Shown: positions 42,229 to 51,741, numbered from the stretch's first letter. The stretch is DNA of 64,000 nucleotides from CAYZJD01 sp964483455 (GCA_964483455.1 CAZACK010000005.1:1-64000); one strand, 5' to 3'. Notes: generated by a model from the letters alone, not told the origin. A program made the numbers and translations.

Positions 42229-42375
42229 TCTGATTCCCTCCGCTGTCCGGCGGCGCCCCAGCAGCCTTACCGGTGTTTCCGCTTTGAACGTGAACCTCGC
42301 ACCAAATCCTGGTTTGATAACCAACGATGTAAGAGTACCGGAGAGCACGGGCCATATCATCCCCCGTTCCGGGGC
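42229..42375. other. AT-richer leader region upstream of PilZ gene
   Basis: This spacer and the first 120 bases of the next reading frame are less GC-rich than the surroundings. I see no clear promoter pair; the true PilZ start may lie inside the frame listed next (GTG 42463 or ATG 42502). Confidence 0.35.
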
Positions 42376-42912
42376 TTGGCCGTTGAGAGAATGCTATCCG
42401 AAGTTGACGTTGTACCGTGCCCCGGTACCACGAAAATTGTACGAAAGATAGAGAGACAAGAAGTGCAAAATGAATCTAATTTTGAGACTGTGCGCACCAA
42501 TATGTTGCCTGCTCACGGAGAGGTGTCTTCTCTGGAACGCCGGCAGGAGCACCGGCATGAGATTCGCCGGCCATGCTTCGTTTACCCGTGCGATCAGGAG
42601 CTTGCAGGGATCGAAGCGGTTACGAGGGACGTCAGCCGGCGAGGCATCCTCGTGCAATTCCCCGGAGGGGTCTTCCCGGAAATCCTGCGGCGAGTGGGCA
42701 ATTCCGCCCGGATTTGGATCGATTTACCGTCAAATTCCCGCTACTCACGCCGTTATCTCGAGCACCAGGCGCGTGTCGTACGCGTCAGTGAGACGAAAAG
42801 ATCGGTTCCACTGGTGGCGTTTGAAATCTACCGGGTGCGGGTGCGAAGCACCGCCGGCCAGTCGCCGATCGAGGCCGAGTTCCCGCCGCGTGTCACAACT
42901 CGAATTCAGTAG
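42376..42912 (+). CDS. PilZ-domain c-di-GMP-binding protein
   Basis: Up to 178 residues; start uncertain. The c-di-GMP binding motifs are RRQEHRHEIRR (R-x-x-x-R, about residues 55-65) and TRDVSRRGILVQF (D-x-S-x-x-G). It lies 5 bases before a GGDEF-EAL protein gene, so the receptor and the enzyme for the same second messenger are likely one transcript. The N-terminal 50 residues as drawn have no domain, and alternative starts at 42463 or 42502 would remove most of them. Confidence 0.75.
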   Translation: MAVERMLSEVDVVPCPGTTKIVRKIERQEVQNESNFETVRTNMLPAHGEVSSLERRQEHRHEIRRPCFVYPCDQELAGIEAVTRDVSRRGILVQFPGGVFPEILRRVGNSARIWIDLPSNSRYSRRYLEHQARVVRVSETKRSVPLVAFEIYRVRVRSTAGQSPIEAEFPPRVTTRIQ

Positions 42913-42917
42913 AACTT

Positions 42918-45623
42918 ATGCCCCGGTCAAACGCCCTCCTGGAACTGCCTCTCCCGGTGAGCCGGGCGAAAGAGCCTGTGCCGATCAGCGGTTCCCGCGG
43001 CGAGCACCTGGACCTGTTCGAGAACGCCTACGACATTGTCTATACCCACGACCTGCGTGGCAGGTTTACCTGGATCAACAACGCCATTCAACAGGTCACC
43101 GGCTACACCCGCGAGGAGGCTCTGCGCATGAACGTCGCCGAGCTTTGGAGTCCGGAGTCGCTGGAGCAGGCCTGGCGATTCATGTTGAAGCAGCTTGGGG
43201 GAGGGGAAAGGGCTACCCACGAGATCACCATCCGGACAAAGGACGGGCGCAGCGTAGTCCTGGAAGTCAACTCACGGCTTCTTTTTGACGCCGGCCAGCC
43301 GGTGGGCGTGCTGGGAATCGCGCGCGATGTCAGCGAACGAAGGCAGTCGGAAGCGCATCTCCGGCTGCTGAAATCAGTGGTGGTGAACGCGAACGATGCG
43401 GTGCTGATCGCCGAGCACAACGAAGCGGACCCGGCGGGCTCCCGCATCGTCTACATCAATGATGCGTTCACGCGAATGACCGGGTACGCCCCGGAAGAGA
43501 CCCTGGGAGAAACGTCGCGCATCCTCTGGGGACCGGAAGCAGAGGCGGCGCAGGTTGAGCAGGTGTGCCAGGCGCTGGCCGCCGGCGTGACGCTCCGGGT
43601 TGAGATGGTCAATCGGCGCAAGGACGGTTCGGAATACTGGGCCGACGTGAATTTCGTGCCCATCACCGACGAGCATGGGCGCCGGACGCACTGGGTGGCG
43701 GTGCAGCGCGAGACCACCCATCGCAAGCGCGCTGAGGATCTCGAGCGGGACCGCACGCGGATCCTGGAAATGGTGGCCAGAAACGAGCCGCTGGAGTCGA
43801 TCATGACGCACCTGGCGCGGATGGTCGAGCGGCAGTGCCCCCATGTCGTCTGCTCGGTGCACTTGCACCGCCATGGCCAGCTCTATCCGGTAGCCCTTCC
43901 CGGCCCGTGCCCATGCGACCCGGCGGTGGCGAACGGCCTGGCGATCAGCCAGGCGCCAAATGGGCAGGTCAATGGACGCAGCCACGACGGCGGGGTTCAG
44001 GGTGAAGCCGCGGTCGGCGCGTCGTGGATCGGCGCCTCCCACCTGTCGCACGGCGACGATTGCAGCGCCGGATGGTCGGTCCCGATTTTCTCCGCGATTG
44101 GCACGATCCTCGGGGTGTTTGCGATTCACTACCGCTCCCCGCGGCGGCCGTCGGACGCCGAAATCGAACTGCTCGAAAAGGCCAGCCGGCTGGCGGCCAT
44201 CGCCATCGAGCAGCGGCAGCTCACCGACCGTCTGGCGCACCAGGCGCAGCACGATATGCTGACCGGACTGCCGAACCGCGGGCTGTTCGAGGCGAGGCTG
44301 GAGGAAGCGCTGGTGGAGGCGCGCCAGCAGGGCACAATGCTGGCCGTCCTGTTCGTCGATCTGGACCGTTTCAAGCAGATCAACGACACCCTCGGGCACT
44401 CCGTCGGCGACCTGTTGCTCCAACAAGTGGCTAAACGGCTCGCTACCTGCGTGCGACGGACCGACATGCTGGCCCGCATGGGAGGCGACGAGTTCACCTT
44501 GCTCCTCACCGGCCTGGAGAACCAGCAGTACGCCGTGCGGGTCGCCCAGAAGCTGCTGGACGCGCTCAAGGCGCCATTTGCCGTGGACAAGTACGAGCTG
44601 TTTGTCACCGCCAGCGTCGGCATCAGTATCCATCCCAGGGACGGCAAGGACGCCGCCACGCTGCATCGCAACGCGGACAGCGCGATGTATCGCGCCAAGA
44701 ACTTGGGCAAGAACAATTTCCAGCTTTTCGTCCCCGAGATCCACATCACGGCTTTCGAGTCCCTGGAAATGGAAAACGCCTTGCGAAAGGCGCTGGAGAA
44801 CGGGGAGCTTCACGTGCACTACCAGCCGCAGGTGGATACCGGAGGCAAACTGACGGCGGTGGAAGCTCTGTTGCTCTGGAACCACCCCAAGCTGGGCCCG
44901 CTTTCGCCGGCGCAGTTCATTCCCGTGGCCGAGGAAAGCGGCCTCATTTTCCCGATCGGCAACTGGGTACTCCGCCAAGCCTGCCGGCAGAACGCCGCCT
45001 GGCTGAAAGCGGGCTACACGCCGGTCAAGGTGGCGGTGAACGTATCGGCGCTGCAATTCACCCGCGCCGGCTTCGTCGACACCGCGGCACGGGCGCTGGC
45101 GGAAAACGGCCTCAGTCCGTCCTTGCTCGAACTGGAGCTCACCGAGAGCATGGTCATGCGGGATGTCGAGGAGTCGACTCGCCAGATGCAGGGCCTGCGC
45201 TCGCTGGGGATCGGCCTCGCCATCGACGATTTCGGCACCGGTTATTCCTCGTTGAGCTACCTGCGGCGGTTCCCGATCAACACACTGAAGATCGACCAGT
45301 CCTTCCTCCGTGAATTGGATACCGAGCCCAATACGATAGCGCTGATCAACGCCATCGTGGCGCTTGCCCACAGCCTCCGGCTGTGCGTGATCGCCGAGGG
45401 GGTTGAGACCGAACGCCAGCACCAAGCCCTTCTCGAAGCCGGCTGCGACCGTTTCCAGGGCTACCTGTTCGGGCCGCCCGTTCCCGCCGAAGCAGCGGCG
45501 CGCTTGCTGAGCCGGCCCGGGCTGCCACTGCGCGCGCCGGCAGCATCGAGTGCCCAACGCCGCCCCCATTGGCAGGCCCGCCCGATCTCGCTCACGGGCC
45601 GCGCTAACCTGGCCGTCAACTGA
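42918..45623 (+). CDS. PAS-PAS-GAF-GGDEF-EAL c-di-GMP turnover protein
   Basis: A 901-residue cytosolic sensor enzyme. Domains: PAS 1 (about 30-145), PAS 2 with PAC (about 150-275), GAF (about 285-440), GGDEF (about 445-610), EAL (about 620-870). The cyclase site is intact: M-GGDEF at G522-F526. In the EAL domain the signature is E649-A-L-L-L-W rather than E-A-L-L-R-W: the conserved Arg is Leu653. Other EAL residues (NVSALQF, ELTES, DDFGTGYSS, KIDQSF, EGVET) are present. It could make, degrade or only bind c-di-GMP. No membrane helix. Confidence 0.92.
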   Translation: MPRSNALLELPLPVSRAKEPVPISGSRGEHLDLFENAYDIVYTHDLRGRFTWINNAIQQVTGYTREEALRMNVAELWSPESLEQAWRFMLKQLGGGERATHEITIRTKDGRSVVLEVNSRLLFDAGQPVGVLGIARDVSERRQSEAHLRLLKSVVVNANDAVLIAEHNEADPAGSRIVYINDAFTRMTGYAPEETLGETSRILWGPEAEAAQVEQVCQALAAGVTLRVEMVNRRKDGSEYWADVNFVPITDEHGRRTHWVAVQRETTHRKRAEDLERDRTRILEMVARNEPLESIMTHLARMVERQCPHVVCSVHLHRHGQLYPVALPGPCPCDPAVANGLAISQAPNGQVNGRSHDGGVQGEAAVGASWIGASHLSHGDDCSAGWSVPIFSAIGTILGVFAIHYRSPRRPSDAEIELLEKASRLAAIAIEQRQLTDRLAHQAQHDMLTGLPNRGLFEARLEEALVEARQQGTMLAVLFVDLDRFKQINDTLGHSVGDLLLQQVAKRLATCVRRTDMLARMGGDEFTLLLTGLENQQYAVRVAQKLLDALKAPFAVDKYELFVTASVGISIHPRDGKDAATLHRNADSAMYRAKNLGKNNFQLFVPEIHITAFESLEMENALRKALENGELHVHYQPQVDTGGKLTAVEALLLWNHPKLGPLSPAQFIPVAEESGLIFPIGNWVLRQACRQNAAWLKAGYTPVKVAVNVSALQFTRAGFVDTAARALAENGLSPSLLELELTESMVMRDVEESTRQMQGLRSLGIGLAIDDFGTGYSSLSYLRRFPINTLKIDQSFLRELDTEPNTIALINAIVALAHSLRLCVIAEGVETERQHQALLEAGCDRFQGYLFGPPVPAEAAARLLSRPGLPLRAPAASSAQRRPHWQARPISLTGRANLAVN

Positions 45624-45861
45624 CTGGAGGGTATCGCATTGTGCCGGTCGTCTTGAAATCTCCCGTACTAGCACACGGATGGATCGGACTAGTACAATTC
45701 CCGCTCCCACGGCGCCAACGTCATCTTTACGCTGCCGGATGGACACTGCTACACTTCATCAGGGCGCATGAGCAGCACTGCGACCGGCTTGTTTCGCAAA
45801 CGGGTCCGGAGTCCTGGACGGTATGTCCGTCGCGGCTCGCAGCGCTTCCTGCCGGGAGGTT

Positions 45862-46941
45862 ATGGTGCCTGAACCGAAGCTTGTTTGTCCACTCTGCGGC
45901 CACGACGGCACGGCCGCAACGGCCACAAGCTCGCTGGAGTGCTACGGATTCAACTATCTCGAGGACGACGTCGTTTGCCGCGAGGTCCAGGGCGTGGACG
46001 AACAAGGCCGCCTCCGCCTGGGAGACCAGCTTCGGGCCGGGCCAAGCCCGGGCGGCAATCCCCGCATCGAGTGCCGTTCCTGCTGGCAGACATTCCCGCT
46101 GCCGGAGGGGCTTGGCGCAATGATGGACCAGCCGGTGCTTCGCGCCCCCCTGGCCACGGAGCCCACCCCCGCGGGAGCGGACCTCGACGAAGCCGGCTCC
46201 GGAATTCCCGACGCCAGTCTCAGCCAACTGGCCCAGCAAATCGCCGGTTCCCTGGTCGACTTGCTGGCGGGCGCGATCCAGGACGCACAGAGGCACTCCG
46301 AGAGCGACCTGAGAGACTTGCGGAATCAAGTGAGCGGCCTGGCATCGGTAGCCGAGAAGTTCCCCGCACTCGCCGAAGAGCTGGCGGCGCTGCGAAAACA
46401 GACGGACACCTTCTCGGAAGCCGAGCGCAACCTTTCCTTCAAACTCGCCAGGCTCGAGATCGCCTTGAAAGGGCATGAAGAGGGCCATCACCGCCTCGAG
46501 GAAGAGCTTCGATCAGTGTCGGGTGCCCAGGAGGGGATTCGCACGACGCTGGAAGCGCAGACAGGGATTCTCTCCGCTCTGGAACGCGTGACCGGACAGC
46601 TCGATGTGACCTTGAAAGGCCAGCAGGAGTCCATGGAGCAGTACTCGGCCGCCTCCCGCGAAGGAATGTCTCAACTTAGCGACCGGCAGACCGTGCTGGA
46701 CGCGAGCCTCGCCGGGCAGTCGCAGGCCATTGACGGAATTCGGGAGGGCATCGGCAGGCTGGACGATTCGCACAAGACGCTTGAATCGCGCGTGGACAGG
46801 CAGGCGGAGGTGATCCGCTCCCTTCATGCCGCGGCCTCGGCACAGGCCGTGCGCAGCGACGAACTGCGGTCCGCGTTGCAGAGACTGGAGGAATTGGCGG
46901 GCGGGTCCAGCATTCCGCCGGCGCTACCCGAGGGTCTCTGA
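45862..46941 (+). CDS. Zinc-ribbon and coiled-coil protein, uncharacterised
   Basis: About 359 residues. Two Cys pairs near the N-terminus (VCPLCGHDG and IECRSCWQTF) look like a zinc ribbon. Residues about 130-345 form a long, Ala/Leu/Glu/Gln-rich heptad-like helix (VAEKFPALAEELAALRKQTD, LESRVDRQAEVIRSLHAAAS) resembling SMC- or methyl-accepting-type coiled coils. The ATG at 45862 sits behind gggagg; an upstream in-frame ATG at 45823 lacks a ribosome binding site. The next gene starts 38 bases after the stop, so they probably form a pair. I do not recognise either family. Confidence 0.6.
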   Translation: MVPEPKLVCPLCGHDGTAATATSSLECYGFNYLEDDVVCREVQGVDEQGRLRLGDQLRAGPSPGGNPRIECRSCWQTFPLPEGLGAMMDQPVLRAPLATEPTPAGADLDEAGSGIPDASLSQLAQQIAGSLVDLLAGAIQDAQRHSESDLRDLRNQVSGLASVAEKFPALAEELAALRKQTDTFSEAERNLSFKLARLEIALKGHEEGHHRLEEELRSVSGAQEGIRTTLEAQTGILSALERVTGQLDVTLKGQQESMEQYSAASREGMSQLSDRQTVLDASLAGQSQAIDGIREGIGRLDDSHKTLESRVDRQAEVIRSLHAAASAQAVRSDELRSALQRLEELAGGSSIPPALPEGL

Positions 46942-46979
46942 GCATCCGGAAAGCATTGCCAGGCAAGGGTGCCGCCCTA

Positions 46980-47855
46980 ATGGCCACCTTCGATTTCATC
47001 GATGCCCACCAGTTGCGGCAGTCGCTCGAGCGCGACTCCGCGGAGCTGGTTGAATGCATGAAGGTCGGCGCCTGGAAGGCGGTCCATGTCCTTGCCGCCA
47101 CCATCATTCAGGGGACTTTGACCGATCACCTTCGTGCCTCGGGCAAGGCGGACGAAGCTCAGTTGCGGGAACTGAGCGGCGGCGATCTGCTGGAGTTTTG
47201 CCGCGAGCAGCGCGTCCTCTCGCCGAGGACTGTGGACCTGTCCGAGCATCTCCGGCCCTACCTGAGCCGGATTCGCTCCGGCTCACCGCTGCTCAGCGAG
47301 GCGCCGGCGGACGAGAATGCCGCCCGGATCGCCCAGGCGCTGGTGGAAATCATCGTGAACGAGGTGGCCGGCCAGAAGCGAGGCGAATCCGCAACCACCG
47401 CCGAGCGGATCCTGGCACGGCTCCGCGACGCTCCGGAGTCATTCCGCGTGGGCGAGCTCCAACCGCTCGAGGAAACGGATCGCTGCGCCATCAAGGCATT
47501 CTTCTTCGAACAGCTCAACCGCTGGCACGGCGCCGGTCTTGTCGATGCCGCCGGGGGAATGGGCGCGTACTTGACCTCGGAACGTGAAGCGCGCGCTTTC
47601 TTCGTTCCTCTGGTCTCGGCCCTGGTGGATTCACAAAGCGAAGACGCGCGGTCCTCCCTGGCGCTCCGCATCGAGCAGGAGTACGCGATCACCTCCCCCG
47701 ATAACCGGCGGGCCATCCGCCGCTGGATCCAACGCGTGAAAAGGTCCCTGGCGCGCCAAAACAAGACGGCGGCGCTCGCCATCGTCCAGGCGCTGGAGTC
47801 CAGGCTCATGGGCGCCGTGGTAACTCGGGACACCCGTCGCCGAAACGGGCTATAA
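46980..47855 (+). CDS. Helical protein with HEPN-like N-terminus, uncharacterised
   Basis: A 291-residue, mostly helical protein. The N-terminal segment ELVECMKVGAWKAVHVLAATIIQGTLTDHL followed by LLEFCREQRVLSPRTVDLSEHLRPYLSRIRSG has the helix spacing of HEPN-type domains (shown in parts), but the R-N-x-x-H catalytic motif position reads LSRIRSG, so RNase activity is doubtful. A C-terminal Arg/Lys-rich helix follows (RRAIRRWIQRVKRSLARQ). It overlaps the end of the convergent GH172 gene by six bases. Function unknown; probably works with the zinc-ribbon protein upstream. Confidence 0.55.
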   Translation: MATFDFIDAHQLRQSLERDSAELVECMKVGAWKAVHVLAATIIQGTLTDHLRASGKADEAQLRELSGGDLLEFCREQRVLSPRTVDLSEHLRPYLSRIRSGSPLLSEAPADENAARIAQALVEIIVNEVAGQKRGESATTAERILARLRDAPESFRVGELQPLEETDRCAIKAFFFEQLNRWHGAGLVDAAGGMGAYLTSEREARAFFVPLVSALVDSQSEDARSSLALRIEQEYAITSPDNRRAIRRWIQRVKRSLARQNKTAALAIVQALESRLMGAVVTRDTRRRNGL

Positions 47856-49010
47856 CCCTCGCATTCGCGTTTCCGGAGGATCGATTCGGGGCAGCCCGTT
47901 CTCCGGCCGGTCGAGATAGAAGTACGCGCAGCTCGACCAGTCGTCCCGCCGCTCGAACAAGCCGGACGAGAATTTTTCCCTCTCCACCAGGCCCGGGCCC
48001 GCCTGGTAGACCTTGTCGCCCGAGAGGTAGATGTCCCCGAACTGCTCCTTGCCGGCCCAGCCGATCTGCTGGATCGTCACCCGGATCTCTTTGCGGAAGT
48101 AGACCGGGTCCGGGATGTGGAACCGGTAGAAGCAGTACCGCATCTGGTCGTGGTTCGCGTAGTGACAGCCCTGGTACAGGTTCGCGTATTGCCCCTGTCC
48201 CCAACCCGTGCCGATGTAATCCTCGGTGCCGGTGCCGTTCAGCGTGGGAAGCTCGCCATCCCCGTCGAGGAACACTTTGACCTCACCCTCGCCCCACCAG
48301 GAGGAGCCGTAATGCTTCTTATCCGCGATCACGCCGGCATTCACCCCGAGGAACCGGCCCTTGCCCGGCACCCGGGGCAGCAATTCGTAGTCCTGTTGCA
48401 GCCTCGTGGGATTCTCGCGCCGGTAGTGCGCGTGAAAATACAGCACGCCCTCGCCGTGCTTGTCGCCGAGCGTGTAGTCCACGTCGTAGAAGAGCATCGC
48501 CAGGTCCTTGCCGCTCTCGTTCGTCACCGCGATCTTCATCCCGGTGCGGAATGGCATCGGCAGGTAGCAGACGAAGCTGCGGCCCTCGGGGCTGGTAAAC
48601 AGCGCCGACTGGAAAGTCACCATCTGGCCCAGGCCCAGGCCGAAAAAATCGCCCCAAGGCGCGCTGACCGCCGGTGTCGCCGCCCCGTCCCAGAACATCT
48701 CGATCTTCAGTCCCCGCAGCATGGCCGGGCTGCGATCGTCGATCGTCGCCCAGATTCGCCGCACCGTCCCGCTTGTGCCGCGCACTTCGGCCAGCGTCAA
48801 GGACTCACCGGCCTTGACAGGCGTCATCGGCCGGCCCTTGCGGCCGGCGTTCACCGTCCCGCCCTTGCCTTTCTCCCCACCCGGGTTCTCCGGACTGGCC
48901 CAGCGAGTCTCCACCCCGTCAGGGATCGTGTACAGCGGCTGGGCGGAAATGCTCCGAGCCAGGCTGACGGCCAGCACCATCAGCGGAAGCTGGCATCCTC
49001 GCACATGCAT
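47850..49010 (-). CDS. GH172 (DUF2961) family glycoside hydrolase, exported
   Basis: A 386-residue protein with a signal peptide (about residues 1-23, ISAQ). Family landmarks of DUF2961, now GH172 (difructose-anhydride / alpha-D-fructo- or arabinofuranosidases), are SAPWGDFFGLGLG, WWGEGEVKVFLDGDGELPTLNGTGTEDYIGTGWG, which holds the two catalytic Glu residues of this family, and YRFHIPDPVYF. Probably acts on furanose-containing glycans. A single gene, convergent to the coiled-coil pair. Confidence 0.88.
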   Translation of the reverse strand: MHVRGCQLPLMVLAVSLARSISAQPLYTIPDGVETRWASPENPGGEKGKGGTVNAGRKGRPMTPVKAGESLTLAEVRGTSGTVRRIWATIDDRSPAMLRGLKIEMFWDGAATPAVSAPWGDFFGLGLGQMVTFQSALFTSPEGRSFVCYLPMPFRTGMKIAVTNESGKDLAMLFYDVDYTLGDKHGEGVLYFHAHYRRENPTRLQQDYELLPRVPGKGRFLGVNAGVIADKKHYGSSWWGEGEVKVFLDGDGELPTLNGTGTEDYIGTGWGQGQYANLYQGCHYANHDQMRYCFYRFHIPDPVYFRKEIRVTIQQIGWAGKEQFGDIYLSGDKVYQAGPGLVEREKFSSGLFERRDDWSSCAYFYLDRPENGLPRIDPPETRMRGL

Positions 49011-49201
49011 TTGAATCCGGTCTCCTTTCCTCGCCTTCCGCCGCCGGATGATTGTGGGCGGCTCCGGCGGTTACTATGGATGATTGCCCATTCATCCGGA
49101 CGCGGCCACCGGAGATTATACCGGCCAGCGGCCCGATGGCGGGGCGGAGTCCGCGGCGGGAACCGGATCGGAGTCCGGCGCCTGTACTGTTTGGAGGAAC
49201 T

Positions 49202-49861
49202 TTGAGAATTCGCGCTGAATGGAACGGGATGCTCTTGCTTGCCGGCACGGTCGCCCTCTTTTCCCTGCCCGGTGCCCTGCAAGCCCAGAGATTCGAAATT
49301 GGGCCGGCAGCCAGCTACGTGAAGATCGGACAGCCTCTGCTCGGCTCGATCGACGACGAGGACCCGCAGGACGACGACTCCCGCATCCTTGGCCGCAACG
49401 GCTATGGCGTGCGCGTCACCTGGAACACGCGGGGCTACTTCGGCCATGAATTCGGCTACACCCGCACCAAGGCTGAGTTCGAGACGAAGATCCGGACGGG
49501 CGATCCCGTCGTCGAACAGACCCTGCGGGACCGGATCAACATTCACCAGGCTTCCTACAACTTCATGATGTACTTCATGCCGGCCGGCGAGCGCTTCCGG
49601 CCGTTCATGACCGCGGGCTTGCAGGCGTTCCAATACGACAAGCCGAACATCGAGGGTTTCGACCGGCCGCGCTCGAGGAACTACGGCGGCAACTACGGAG
49701 CGGGGCTGAAGATTCTTCTGGTGAAGAACGCGCTGGTGCGATTCGACTTCCGGCACTACGTTGGCGGCAGCCCTTACGGCCTTCAGTTCGGAACCGTCGG
49801 CGAGACCGGCGGCTGGCTTGGGACCCTCGAAGGCTCGGCCGGCTTCTCGATTGCGTTCTAG
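49202..49861 (+). CDS. Outer-membrane beta-barrel protein
   Basis: A 219-residue protein starting at TTG 49202, chosen because GGAGG (49193-49197) lies four bases upstream; the next ATG is at 49229. A signal peptide ends at about residue 28 (GALQAQ). The mature part has alternating hydrophobic strands (GYGVRVTWNTRGYFGHEFGYTRT, ASYNFMMYFMP, VRFDFRHYVGG) and ends in Phe (SIAF), as needed for BAM insertion. It looks like an eight-stranded barrel of the OmpA-N/OprF-like type. Role unknown. Confidence 0.72.
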   Translation: MRIRAEWNGMLLLAGTVALFSLPGALQAQRFEIGPAASYVKIGQPLLGSIDDEDPQDDDSRILGRNGYGVRVTWNTRGYFGHEFGYTRTKAEFETKIRTGDPVVEQTLRDRINIHQASYNFMMYFMPAGERFRPFMTAGLQAFQYDKPNIEGFDRPRSRNYGGNYGAGLKILLVKNALVRFDFRHYVGGSPYGLQFGTVGETGGWLGTLEGSAGFSIAF

Positions 49862-49915
49862 CTTTCCCACTCGGCCGTCCGGCGGCAGTAGATTAAGAAA
49901 AAGAGGGGGTCCTTA

Positions 49916-50791
49916 ATGCCCGAAGTCAACGTCCACGAACGTGCCGGCGTCCAGGCCGCCGCCATGCCGGCGGTGCCGCTGACGGTGGAAGGCGCCAGCG
50001 TCCTGCACCAGATGTTCCGCATGCGCTGGCCGGCCTGGAAGGCGCTCGCGCCGGCCGAGCGGCAGGAGATCGCCGGGGAAGCCGCCCAAGTGCTCGCCGG
50101 CTGGGAAACGGACGGTGAGCGGCAGAGCGCGCTCTATTCCTTGCTCGGCCACAAGGGCGATTTCCTCGTGGTCCATTTCCGCCGAAGCTTCGATGAGCTG
50201 AACGAAGCCGAGCGGCGCCTCTCCAGCCTCAGGCTGAGCGATTACCTCGAGCAGACCTCCTCGTACCTGTCCGTGGTTGAACTGGGACTCTACGATTCCA
50301 GCGTGCGTCTCTTCCGCAGCCTCGCCGAGCGGGGAATCCAACCTGACACCGCCGAATGGAACGCCGAGATCGACGAGGCGCTGGCGCAGCATCGCAAGGC
50401 GATGGCATCCAGGCTCTGGCCGTCCATCCCGCCCAGCCGGTACGTCTGCTTCTATCCCATGGACCGCAAGCGCGCGGAAGCCAGGAACTGGTATCAGCTT
50501 CCCATGGCCGAGCGGCAGCGCCTGATGCACGAGCACGGCATGGTCGGCCGCAAGTACGCCGGCGAGGTGAAGCAGATCATCACCGGCTCCATCGGCTTCG
50601 ACGATTGGGAGTGGGCCGTGGATCTGTTCTCGGACGATCCCTTGCAGTTCAAGAAGATCATTTACGAGATGCGGTTCGACGAGGCCAGCGCGGTGTACGC
50701 GCTGTTTGGGTCGTTCTATCTCGGCATCCGCCTGCCCGCGAGCCGGCTCGTGGATTGGTCGGAGTTTCGCTCCGCGGGGGAAAACCCATGA
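49916..50791 (+). CDS. chdC: Coproheme decarboxylase ChdC (HemQ)
   Basis: A 291-residue chlorite-dismutase-fold protein that decarboxylates coproheme to haem b in the coproporphyrin-dependent pathway. RYVCFYPMDRKRAEARNWYQ contains the catalytic Tyr of the family, and RLMHEHGMVGRKYAGEVKQI carries the proximal His ligand; GSIGFDDWEWAVDLFSDDP and IIYEMRFDEASAVYA complete the fold. An N-terminal 20-residue extension is unusual. The stop overlaps the next start by four bases (ATGA at 50788). Confidence 0.92.
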   Translation: MPEVNVHERAGVQAAAMPAVPLTVEGASVLHQMFRMRWPAWKALAPAERQEIAGEAAQVLAGWETDGERQSALYSLLGHKGDFLVVHFRRSFDELNEAERRLSSLRLSDYLEQTSSYLSVVELGLYDSSVRLFRSLAERGIQPDTAEWNAEIDEALAQHRKAMASRLWPSIPPSRYVCFYPMDRKRAEARNWYQLPMAERQRLMHEHGMVGRKYAGEVKQIITGSIGFDDWEWAVDLFSDDPLQFKKIIYEMRFDEASAVYALFGSFYLGIRLPASRLVDWSEFRSAGENP

Positions 50792-51741
50792 GCTACTTCC
50801 ACCACCATCCGCATCACCCGCCGCCGCCCTCCTCGCGCCGCAGCTTTGTCTTCTTCGGCATGTTCGCCGGCGCCGCCGGCGCGGCTCCTTCTCAACAGCA
50901 ACCGCCCCCGGGTGTGGTGCGATTGCCGGCGCCCGAGCGCGGGCGCCCGCGCCGCCGCGGGCCCGAGCCCCGCCGGATCTTCGACGCCCACCTGCACTGC
51001 CCGAGCGCCAAGGGCGACGTCTGGCAATGGCATCCGGTCACGCGAACCTTCGAAGAATTCGACGCCTACCTCAAGCGCACCGGAGTCCAGCGCGGCATCA
51101 TCAATTCGGTCCGCAGCCAGCTTGCCAAGAACGCGACTGAATTTGTCGCCGGCAATCGCGAAGTAGCGCTCTACGTCGAGAAGAGCAAGGGGCGCTTTCT
51201 CGGCGCCTGCGTGGTCAACCCGCTCCTCATCGACGAGACGCTTCGCGAGATGGAGGAATGCCGCAAGCAGCACGGGATGGTCTGGGTCGGCGAGCTGTGC
51301 AATTACACGGTCCCCTACGAGTACACCATCAAGGAATTCGAGATGCTCGTGGATCAGGCGGTCAAGCTGAACATGATCCTCGACGTGCACACCGAGCTGG
51401 CCGAGATGGAGTACATCGTCCAGAAGTTCCCCAAGGCCACGCTCGTGTTTCCGCACTTCGGCGACGGGCAGGAGTACGACCACATCTTCAAGCGCATCGA
51501 CCTGGTCGCCGCCCACCCGAACTGTTACCTCGACACCTCCGGCTACGGCCACGACCGCGTCGCCATGCTCGAGTACGCGGTACAAAAGGTCGGCGCGGAC
51601 CGCGTCCTGTTCGGCTCGGACTTCTCGATCAACTGCCCGGCGACAGTGATCGCCCGCATCGAAAACGCCTTCCTAACCGACGTGCAGAAGGAGAAGATCC
51701 TCGCCCGCAACCTGGAGACCCTGCTTGCCCGGGCGGGGTGA
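50788..51741 (+). CDS. Tat-exported amidohydrolase (amidohydrolase_2)
   Basis: A 317-residue metal-dependent hydrolase. The N-terminus is His- and Pro-rich (MSYFHHHPHHPPPP), then SSRRSFVFFGMFAGAAGAA, a twin-arginine signal (SRRSF), implying folded export. The TIM-barrel core has RRIFDAHLHCPSA (metal H-x-H), ILDVHTELAEMEY, LVFPHFGDG, and LFGSDFSINCPA with the metal Asp. It is translationally coupled to chdC, an unusual partnership. The His-rich tip could bind metal before or during export. Substrate unknown. Confidence 0.82.
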   Translation: MSYFHHHPHHPPPPSSRRSFVFFGMFAGAAGAAPSQQQPPPGVVRLPAPERGRPRRRGPEPRRIFDAHLHCPSAKGDVWQWHPVTRTFEEFDAYLKRTGVQRGIINSVRSQLAKNATEFVAGNREVALYVEKSKGRFLGACVVNPLLIDETLREMEECRKQHGMVWVGELCNYTVPYEYTIKEFEMLVDQAVKLNMILDVHTELAEMEYIVQKFPKATLVFPHFGDGQEYDHIFKRIDLVAAHPNCYLDTSGYGHDRVAMLEYAVQKVGADRVLFGSDFSINCPATVIARIENAFLTDVQKEKILARNLETLLARAG

